DNA of 64,000 bases, from contig NZ_BEWC01000001.1 in the NCBI RefSeq assembly GCF_003112575.1, positions 1 to 64,000 of the forward strand, given 5' to 3'. The stretch comes from Streptomyces ardesiacus. GTDB taxonomy: Bacteria; Actinomycetota; Actinomycetes; Streptomycetales; Streptomycetaceae. The stretch's first letter is position 1; every line of letters starts with the position of its first letter. Positions 32,926 to 38,783 of the stretch are shown piece after piece. The position numbers and the translations under genes were made by a program. A model generated the notes under the pieces. That model worked only from the letters and a program-made list of their open reading frames with translations. It was not told the DNA's origin and searched no databases.

Positions 32926-34163
32926 GCCCCGGCCCCCGGGCACACCCCCGCGCCCCGCTCGCCCCGCCCTCCGCGCCACGGCACCCCCACGCCGCGCCCC
33001 CCACGCCCGACGGACACCGGGCCCGAACGGGGGGCGGGGGCCCGGCGGAGGGCGGTGCGTCGTCGTCCCTGGGTGGCTTTCCGTCCCCGGGGTCGGCCGG
33101 CGGGCCGGTGACCGGGGATCCCGTGCATCCGCCAACGGCGGAGACGGCGCGCCCGGCGCGGGGAGGCCGGGAACCCGCCCGGCACGACGGCGGGGACAGG
33201 CCCCGCGTCCTGGTGCTGCGGGCCCTCGGGCTCGGCGACCTGCTGGCCGGGGTGCCCGCGCTGCGGGCGTTGCGGCGGGCCTATCCCGGGCACGAGCTGG
33301 TGCTGGCCTGCCCCGCCGAGCTGGCCCCCGTGGCCGCCGCGACCGGCGCCGTGGACCGGGTGCTGCCCGCCGCCGAACCCGGGCGGGCCGTCCCGCGCGC
33401 CCTCGACTGGACCGGGCCGCCCCCCGACGTCGCCGTGGACCTGCACGGCAACGGACCGCCCAGCCACCGCCTCCTGGCCCGCCTGCGCCCCCGGCGGCTG
33501 CTGGCGTTCGCGCACCCCGGGACCCCCGAGATCGAGGGCCCGCCCTGGTACGCCGAGGAGCACGAGCGCGACCGCTGGTGCCGGCTGCTGCGCGCGTACG
33601 GCATCGACGCCGACCCCGCCGACCTCCTGCTGCCGCGCCCGGACACGCCGTCCCCCGCCCCCGGCGCCGTCGTCCTGCACCCCGGCGCCGGCGCCCCCTC
33701 CCGCTGCTGGCCCGTGGAACGGTACGCGGCCGTCGCCGAGGCACTGCGCGCTCGCGGGCGCCGGGTCGTGGTCACCGGGGGAGCGGACGAGGCGGACCTG
33801 GTGGCCAGGCTGGCCAAGCTCGCCGGCCTGCCCGACACGGACGTGTTCGGCGGCGGCCTGCCCCACGACCGGCTCTCCGCCCTCGTCGCCGACGCCCACG
33901 CCGTCGTCAGCGGCGACACCGGCATCGCCCACCTCGCCGTCGCCCACGCCACGCCCACCGTCACCCTCTTCGGCCCGGTGCCGCCCAGCCGCTGGGGCCC
34001 GCCGCCCCACCCCCGGCACCGCGCCCTGTGGCACCCGGGCCCCGACGGCGACCCGCACGGCCACGAGACCGACCCCGCGCTGCTGCGGATCACCCCCGAC
34101 GCCGTCCTCGAAGCCCTGCACGCGCTGGACGCACCCCACGACGCCCCGGAAGAGGCACCATGA
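32922..34163 (+). CDS. Second family 9 glycosyltransferase (heptosyltransferase-like) with atypical N terminus
   Basis: From about residue 95 this is a GT9 transferase: 'RVLVLRALGLGDLLAGVPAL', 'AVVLHPGAGAPSRCWPVERY', 'AVVSGDTGIAHLAVAHATPT' and 'LFGPVPPSRWGPP'. The first 95 residues are Pro/Gly/Ala/Arg low complexity and unlike the family, which normally begins with the RALGLGD motif. The overlapping ATG 32922 is used here, but GTG 33123 (after GGGGAT) would give a product of the usual size. Two distinct GT9 proteins in one operon suggest at least two heptose additions. Confidence 0.82.
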   Translation: MSPGPRAHPRAPLAPPSAPRHPHAAPPTPDGHRARTGGGGPAEGGASSSLGGFPSPGSAGGPVTGDPVHPPTAETARPARGGREPARHDGGDRPRVLVLRALGLGDLLAGVPALRALRRAYPGHELVLACPAELAPVAAATGAVDRVLPAAEPGRAVPRALDWTGPPPDVAVDLHGNGPPSHRLLARLRPRRLLAFAHPGTPEIEGPPWYAEEHERDRWCRLLRAYGIDADPADLLLPRPDTPSPAPGAVVLHPGAGAPSRCWPVERYAAVAEALRARGRRVVVTGGADEADLVARLAKLAGLPDTDVFGGGLPHDRLSALVADAHAVVSGDTGIAHLAVAHATPTVTLFGPVPPSRWGPPPHPRHRALWHPGPDGDPHGHETDPALLRITPDAVLEALHALDAPHDAPEEAP

Positions 34164-35089
34164 AGCACGCCGCGCAGCACCACGGTCCGGCGACCACGCG
34201 CGAACGCTCCCGCCCGGACCCCACGCGCCCCGCCCCCGTCGGCATCGTCATCGCCACCCGCAACCGCCGCGCGAGCCTCGCCGTCACCGTGCGGAACCTG
34301 CTCGCCCTGCCCGAACGGCCCGAGGTCCTCGTCGTCGACAACGCCTCCACCGACGGCACCCGCGCCATGCTGGCCCGCGACTTCCCCCGGGTCCGCGTCC
34401 TGGCCCTGCCCGTCAACCGCGGCGCCCTCGCCCGCACCCACGGGGTCCGCGCCCTGGACACCCCCTACGTCGCGTTCAGCGACGACGACTCCTGGTGGGC
34501 CCCCGGCTCCCTGACCGCCGCCGCCCGGCACTTCGAGGCGCACCCCCGGCTCGGCCTGCTCTCCGCCCGCACCCTCGTCGGGCCCGCCGACGCCGCCGAC
34601 CCCCTCAACGACCTGCTCGCCCGCTCCCCGCTGGGCACGGCCACCGACCTCCCCGGCACCCAGGTCCTCGGCTTCCTCGGCTGCGCCGCCGTCGCCCGGC
34701 GCACGGCCTACCTCGACGCGGGCGGCTACCACCCGCTGCTCTTCTTCGGCGCCGAGGAGACCCTCCTCGCCTACGACCTCGCCGCCCGCGGCTGGGGCGT
34801 CACGCACTGCCCCGACGTGGTCGCCCACCACCACCCCGACCCGCGCCCCCGCAGCGGCCGCCCGGCCGTCGTACGCCGCAACGAACTCCTCACCGCCTGG
34901 CTGCGCCGCCCCCTTCCGTACGCGCTGGCCCGCACCCGCGCCCTCGCCGCCGACGCCCGCCGCGACCCGCACGCCCGGCACGCCCTGCGCGAGACCCTCA
35001 CCCGCCTGCCCGCCGCCCTGCGCGCCCGCAGGCCGCTGCCCCCGCACGTGGAGCGGGCCGCCCGCCTCCTCGACGGAGCGGCCTCGTGA
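34160..35089 (+). CDS. Family 2 glycosyltransferase (tandem paralogue 1)
   Basis: A 309-residue GT2 enzyme. Motifs are 'VGIVIATRNRRASLAVTVRN', 'VLVVDNASTDGTRAMLARD', the DxD region 'TPYVAFSDDDSWWAPGSL' and 'GGYHPLLFFGAEETLLAYDL'. It closely resembles the next gene along its whole length, including the WWAPGSL block, so the pair arose by tandem duplication. ATGA overlap with the GT9 gene and GTGA overlap with the paralogue keep translation coupled. The substrate is unknown. Confidence 0.88.
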   Translation: MKHAAQHHGPATTRERSRPDPTRPAPVGIVIATRNRRASLAVTVRNLLALPERPEVLVVDNASTDGTRAMLARDFPRVRVLALPVNRGALARTHGVRALDTPYVAFSDDDSWWAPGSLTAAARHFEAHPRLGLLSARTLVGPADAADPLNDLLARSPLGTATDLPGTQVLGFLGCAAVARRTAYLDAGGYHPLLFFGAEETLLAYDLAARGWGVTHCPDVVAHHHPDPRPRSGRPAVVRRNELLTAWLRRPLPYALARTRALAADARRDPHARHALRETLTRLPAALRARRPLPPHVERAARLLDGAAS

Positions 35090-35982
35090 CGGACACCCGG
35101 ACCACCGTCGTCGTCATCACCCACAACCGGTGCCCCGAACTCCTGCGCACCCTGGACCGGCTCGCCGAACTGCCCGAGGAACCGGCGGTGATCGTCACCG
35201 ACAACGGTTCCACCGACGGCACGGCCGCCGCCGTCGCCCGCCACCACCCCGGCGTGCGGCTCCTGCGGCCCGGCCGCAACCTCGGCGCCGTCGGCCGCAA
35301 CCTGGCCGTCCGTCAGGTGAGCACCCCCTACGTCGCCTTCTGCGACGACGACTCCTGGTGGGCGCCCGGCTCCCTGTCCGGGGCCGCCGACCTGCTCGAC
35401 CGGTACCCGGCGGTCGGCTCCGTCACCGCCCGCATCCTGGTCGAACCGGACGGCACCGAGGACCCGATCGTCGGGGAACTGCGCGACTCGCCCGTCCCCC
35501 GCCCCGACTGGCTCCCCGGACCGGCGCTCGGCTCCTTCCTGGCCGCCGCGACCGTCCTGCGCACCGACGCCTTCCGCGCCGCGGGCGGCTTCCACCCCCG
35601 GCTGTGGCTGGGCGGCGAGGAGGAACTGCTCGCCGCCGACCTGGCCGCCGACGGCTGGTGGCTGACCTACGCCGACCACCTGACGATCCATCACCAGCCG
35701 TCCCGGGTGCGGGACTCGACGGTGCGCCGGGCGCAGGGCATCCGCAACACCCTGTGGTTCACCTGGCTGCGCCGCCCGCTCGGCCCCGCCCTGCGCCGCA
35801 CCCTGCACCTGGCCCGCACCGTCCCCCGCGACACCGCGTCCCTGCGCGCCTTCGCCGAGGCGACGGCCGCCCTGCCGTGGGTGCTGCGCGAACGCCGGGT
35901 CCTGCCGCCCGAGGTGGAGGCCCGGCTGCGGTCGCTGGAGCCCGCCCAGCGCGACTCGACGGCCCGCAGCTACACCGGCTGA
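35086..35982 (+). CDS. Family 2 glycosyltransferase (tandem paralogue 2)
   Basis: A 298-residue GT2 enzyme with 'TTVVVITHNRCPELLRTLDR', 'VIVTDNGSTDGTAAAVARH', 'TPYVAFCDDDSWWAPGSL' and 'GGFHPRLWLGGEEELLAADL'. It starts with GTG 35086 overlapping the previous stop. It is the last gene of the heptose operon. Its 3' end overlaps the end of the convergent TetR gene by 13 bp. Divergence from its paralogue outside the catalytic core suggests a different acceptor. Confidence 0.88.
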   Translation: MTDTRTTVVVITHNRCPELLRTLDRLAELPEEPAVIVTDNGSTDGTAAAVARHHPGVRLLRPGRNLGAVGRNLAVRQVSTPYVAFCDDDSWWAPGSLSGAADLLDRYPAVGSVTARILVEPDGTEDPIVGELRDSPVPRPDWLPGPALGSFLAAATVLRTDAFRAAGGFHPRLWLGGEEELLAADLAADGWWLTYADHLTIHHQPSRVRDSTVRRAQGIRNTLWFTWLRRPLGPALRRTLHLARTVPRDTASLRAFAEATAALPWVLRERRVLPPEVEARLRSLEPAQRDSTARSYTG

Positions 35983-36575
35983 CGCAGCGCCTGATCGAGG
36001 AGTACCTCCGCCGCCGCCCGTGCGTGGCGGCCGTAGTCCGCGTCGTCCAGCACCATGGCGCGGCTGGCCGCCCCGTCGGCGAGGGTGGCCAGTTGCTCGG
36101 CGAGCGGCAGGGGGTCGCGGCAGCCCAGCTCCGTCAGCACCGCGACGATCAGGTGCACCATGCGCAGCTTCTGCTCCCGGGCGTAGGAGTGCACCGCGCT
36201 CTGCGGGTCGGGGAACTCCGCGGCGGCGTCGATGAACGGACACCCGCGCACCGGGGCCGCGTCCGTCGCCGGCTGGTCGAACAACCGGCGGATCCGCTCA
36301 CGCGGAGGGACGTCCTGACGGGTCAGCACGCCTTCCAGGGTCGCCCCCGACTGCGCGAGGCCCCGCAAGTGGGCGATGACCAGGTCGTTCTTGGTGCGGA
36401 AGTGCGCGTAGAGCGTCCGCTTGGACACCGGCGCCTCCTCGGCGACCTGTTCCATGCCGGTCGCGCCGATGCCCTGGGCCGCGAACAGCCGGGCGGCGGC
36501 GGCCAGAATGCGCTCCCGCCCGCCGCGCCCGGGCCGCCGGGACGCCGTGGCCGTCGTACTCGCGGTCGTGTTCAT
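35970..36575 (-). CDS. TetR-family repressor
   Basis: A 201-residue regulator. The N-terminal HTH is 'RILAAAARLFAAQGIGATGM' plus 'APVSKRTLYAHFRTKNDLVI'; the C-terminal domain carries a possible redox Cys in 'VRGCPFIDAAAEF'. The divergent gene is a nitroreductase and the intergenic region holds two operator-like palindromes, one abutting this start codon, so autoregulation and control of the nitroreductase are likely. The mRNA looks leaderless: TATACT lies exactly 6 nt before the ATG and no ribosome site is present. Confidence 0.9.
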   Translation of the reverse strand: MNTTASTTATASRRPGRGGRERILAAAARLFAAQGIGATGMEQVAEEAPVSKRTLYAHFRTKNDLVIAHLRGLAQSGATLEGVLTRQDVPPRERIRRLFDQPATDAAPVRGCPFIDAAAEFPDPQSAVHSYAREQKLRMVHLIVAVLTELGCRDPLPLAEQLATLADGAASRAMVLDDADYGRHARAAAEVLLDQALRQPV

Positions 36576-36603
36576 GAAGTAAGTATACGCACTCGTTTAC
36601 TTC
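36576..36603. promoter_or_regulatory. TetR operator 1 over the tetR promoter
   Basis: GAAGTAA (36576-36582) and TTACTTC (36597-36603) are inverted half-sites separated by 14 bp. They cover the tetR -10 box (TATACT, minus strand, 36582-36587) and the start point just before ATG 36575. The half-site matches that of operator 2. The TTACTT end may also act as the -35 of the divergent promoter, whose -10 is TAAGGT at 36620-36625. Confidence 0.65.
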
Positions 36604-36632
36604 GTCGGCCGCGTCGCGCTAAGGTGACTCCG

Positions 36633-36656
36633 CAAGTAAACGGACCCGTTTACTTG
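36633..36656. promoter_or_regulatory. TetR operator 2 before the nitroreductase
   Basis: CAAGTAAACGG-AC-CCGTTTACTTG is a perfect 24-bp palindrome with 11-bp arms. It starts about 8 bp after the TAAGGT -10 box, so a bound repressor would block initiation of the nitroreductase gene at 36681. Confidence 0.8.
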
Positions 36657-36680
36657 AAGCCTCCGTCACCGAGGAGTCCC

Positions 36681-37370
36681 ATGAGCACCTTCCTGCCCAC
36701 CGAGCTGAGCGGCAGCGCGGAGAAGCTGATACGCGGCCGTCACGCGTCCCGCGCCTTCCGTCCCGAACCCGTTCCCGAGGACACGATGCGCAGGATCTTC
36801 TCGCTGGCCGGCGCCGCGCCGTCCAACTCCAACGCACAACCGTGGCAGGTGGAGGTGGTGAGCGGCGCGGCACGCCGGCGCCTGGCCGACGCCCTGCGAA
36901 GCGCCCACGCCGAAGGGCGCACCTCGGTGGACTTCCCGTACTCCGAGGAGATGTACGCGCCGGTGCACCAGACCCGTCGGGCGGCGTTCGGCGCCGAGCT
37001 GTACGGGGCGCTGGGCATCGGCCCCGACGACCACCCGGCCCGCGCGGCCTACGACGCGGAGAGCCTGGGCTTCTACGGCGCGCCGCACGCGGCGTTCCTC
37101 TTCGTCCACGGCGACGGGGACGCCCGGCTGGCCGCCGACGTCGGCGCCTACATGCAGACGCTGCTCCTGGCGATGACCGCGTACGGCGTGGACAGCTGCC
37201 CGCAGGGACTGCTGAGCTTCTACGCCGACACCGTCCGCACCGAACTCGGCGTCACCGGGGGCAAGCTGCTCGTCGGCATCTCCTTCGGGTACGCCGACGA
37301 GGCCGCACCGGTGAACCGGGTGAGGACCGAGCGGGCTCCGATCGAGGCGACGACGGCCTTCCACGCCTAG
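36681..37370 (+). CDS. Nitroreductase-family FMN flavoprotein
   Basis: A 229-residue nitroreductase. FMN-binding residues are in 'IRGRHASRAFRPEPVPE' and 'AGAAPSNSNAQPWQVEVVSG', with 'SCPQGLLSFYADTVRTELG' and 'LLVGISFGYADEAAPVN' in the C-terminal half. Family members reduce nitro groups, quinones or related electrophiles with NAD(P)H in the cytoplasm. The ATG at 36681 follows GAGGAG by 4 nt. Control by the divergent TetR repressor suggests induction by a toxic substrate; which one is unknown. Confidence 0.88.
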   Translation: MSTFLPTELSGSAEKLIRGRHASRAFRPEPVPEDTMRRIFSLAGAAPSNSNAQPWQVEVVSGAARRRLADALRSAHAEGRTSVDFPYSEEMYAPVHQTRRAAFGAELYGALGIGPDDHPARAAYDAESLGFYGAPHAAFLFVHGDGDARLAADVGAYMQTLLLAMTAYGVDSCPQGLLSFYADTVRTELGVTGGKLLVGISFGYADEAAPVNRVRTERAPIEATTAFHA

Positions 37371-37383
37371 CCGGCGGGCGGCG

Positions 37384-38319
37384 TCATGCGGGCCGGCCGG
37401 CGGGACCCAGCGCCGCGACCAGGGCGTCGGCCGCGTCCGTGACCGCGTCGTCCGCCCGGAACCGGGCACCGGTGCGCGCCGCCTCGGCCCGGCCGTCGGT
37501 CAGGCACCAGCGCCACCAGTGCTCCAGCACGCCCTCGCGCAGCGCCGCGTCCAGCCGCCCGGCGCCCACCACCGCGGGCCAGCCGCAGGCGACGGCCTGC
37601 GCCGTCACCTTCGCCCCGCCCTCCACCGGGTCCACCGCCAGCACCGGAACGCCGGCCCGCAGCGCGAGCACCAGTCCGTGCAGCCGGTCGGTGACGACCA
37701 GGTCGAGCCGGGACAGCAGGGCCTCGAACTGGGCCGGTGTGCCGCACAGCCGCCAGTCGTGCGCGTCGAGGCGGGTCTCCAGCTCCAGCCGGGCGCAGTC
37801 CAGGCCGCCCAGCCAGCGCGTCAGCACCGCGGCGGCCTCCTCGTGCCGTCGCCGACCCGCGTACTCGTGCTGCCCGTGGGTGAGCACCACCCCGACGACC
37901 GGTACGCCCGGCAGCGCGGGGGCGCGGGCCGCCAGGTCGAGGCCCGGCGCGGCCCCGGCGGCGTCGCGGGCCAGCACCCGGTGGAAGCCGGTGACGGCAG
38001 GGGAGCCGGGGTCGACCACGGAGACCCCCACGGCGATGCGCACGCAGTGCGCGAAGACCCGGTGCAACTCCTCGACCTGCGGACCGTGCACCGGCCCGCA
38101 CACGAACACCAGCCGGGAGTACGCCGCCGGGTCCACGTCCGCGAAGTGCATGCCGTCGGCACGGAAACCGGGACTCCACACCACGTCGTAGGCGAGGTCC
38201 GCGTCCCGCAGCACCTCCTCCACCCGTGCCAGCGCCAGCACGTCCCCGGCCGTCGCCTCCCCGTGCAGAAAGCTGAACCAGCCGGTCACCAGGATTCCGC
38301 CGCCGTCCCGTGCGTCCAC
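37384..38319 (-). CDS. Polysaccharide pyruvyl transferase-like protein
   Basis: A 311-residue protein resembling the polysaccharide pyruvyl transferase family. 'VTGWFSFLHGEATAGDVLAL' at the N terminus, 'VVGVVLTHGQHEYAG' centrally and 'LDLVVTDRLHGLVLALRAGV' (the DRLHG motif) are the key matches. These enzymes add ketal-linked pyruvate to cell-surface sugars or act as related GT-B transferases. The start is uncertain: GTG 38319 is used, but GTG 38289, two codons before GWFSF, is equally possible and neither has a good ribosome site. It lies 1.4 kb after the heptose operon in opposite orientation, so a shared glycan is plausible but not shown. Confidence 0.75.
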   Translation of the reverse strand: MDARDGGGILVTGWFSFLHGEATAGDVLALARVEEVLRDADLAYDVVWSPGFRADGMHFADVDPAAYSRLVFVCGPVHGPQVEELHRVFAHCVRIAVGVSVVDPGSPAVTGFHRVLARDAAGAAPGLDLAARAPALPGVPVVGVVLTHGQHEYAGRRRHEEAAAVLTRWLGGLDCARLELETRLDAHDWRLCGTPAQFEALLSRLDLVVTDRLHGLVLALRAGVPVLAVDPVEGGAKVTAQAVACGWPAVVGAGRLDAALREGVLEHWWRWCLTDGRAEAARTGARFRADDAVTDAADALVAALGPAGRPA

Positions 38320-38392
38320 AGTGGCCCCGGGTGCCCCGCCGGCGCCCCGGCAACCACCGGTGCGGGAGGAACCCGGGAGACGGACGTGGAAA

Positions 38393-38433
38393 GGGGGCGT
38401 TGCGGGCCGCTCGTGGAGGCCCGCAACGCCCCC
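38393..38433 (-). terminator. Strong hairpin terminator of the 42-codon unit
   Basis: GGGGGCGTTGCGGGCC (38393-38408) pairs perfectly with GGCCCGCAACGCCCCC (38418-38433) across a 9-nt loop, a 16-bp stem. On the minus strand it begins 22 bp after the stop codon of the small ORF at 38456-38584, where a terminator would be expected. Confidence 0.75.
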
Positions 38434-38455
38434 CGGTCTTGCACCTGAGGGGTGC

Positions 38456-38584
38456 TCAGGACACCGGTGGACCTGCCAGGGCGCCCCCCGCACGCGGGGG
38501 TCCGCCGCACTCGCCCTGGCAGGTGTCCGTGCCGCGGGCGAAGGCCGGGGCGGCGGTCGGTCTGGAACGGGTGGGCCCGGACAT
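38456..38584 (-). CDS. 42-residue peptide of unknown function with its own promoter and terminator
   Basis: ATG 38584 follows GAGGAG by 4 nt, a strong ribosome site, and the frame closes after 42 codons. The product begins 'MSGPTRSRPTAAPAFARGTD' and continues with 'TCQGECGGPPRAGGALAGPP' and a VS end. It is Gly/Pro/Ala-rich with two cysteines four residues apart. There is no signal peptide or membrane helix. A promoter (TTGGGC-17-TAGCGT) lies 100 bp upstream and a 16-bp hairpin follows the stop. It could be a regulatory or metal-binding peptide or the precursor of a modified peptide; no modification enzyme is adjacent. No family is recognised. Confidence 0.6.
   Translation of the reverse strand: MSGPTRSRPTAAPAFARGTDTCQGECGGPPRAGGALAGPPVS
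38471..38524 (-). repeat. Nested inverted repeats inside the 42-codon ORF
   Basis: ACCTGCCAGGGCG (38471-38483) and CGCCCTGGCAGGT (38512-38524) form a perfect 13-bp stem. Between them CCCCCGC-AC-GCGGGGG (38485-38500) forms a second hairpin. The RNA of the small ORF would fold strongly here, which could stabilise it, attenuate it, or mean that the RNA itself is the functional product. Confidence 0.65.
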
Positions 38585-38685
38585 GAGACTCCTCGGACGG
38601 TCGCCGGTGGGGGTGGCCCGGGGTGGGGGGTGGGACGGGGGTCTCGGGACAGGCCCCCGCGTGCCCGGGCCGGCGGCACGTGCTC

Positions 38686-38714
38686 ACGCTAGAACCGGCG
38701 GTCCGGCGGCCCAA
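38686..38714 (-). promoter_or_regulatory. Promoter for the 42-codon unit
   Basis: On the minus strand TTGGGC (38714-38709) and TAGCGT (38691-38686) are separated by exactly 17 bp, fitting the main Streptomyces sigma factor consensus. The start point would be near 38679, giving a leader of about 95 nt before ATG 38584. Confidence 0.55.
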
Positions 38715-38783
38715 TGAGGGAACCCCCTAAGGGGCGGCGGACAGGGAAAACCCTCGGTCCGGCGGCCGTAAACCCGAGCGTGC

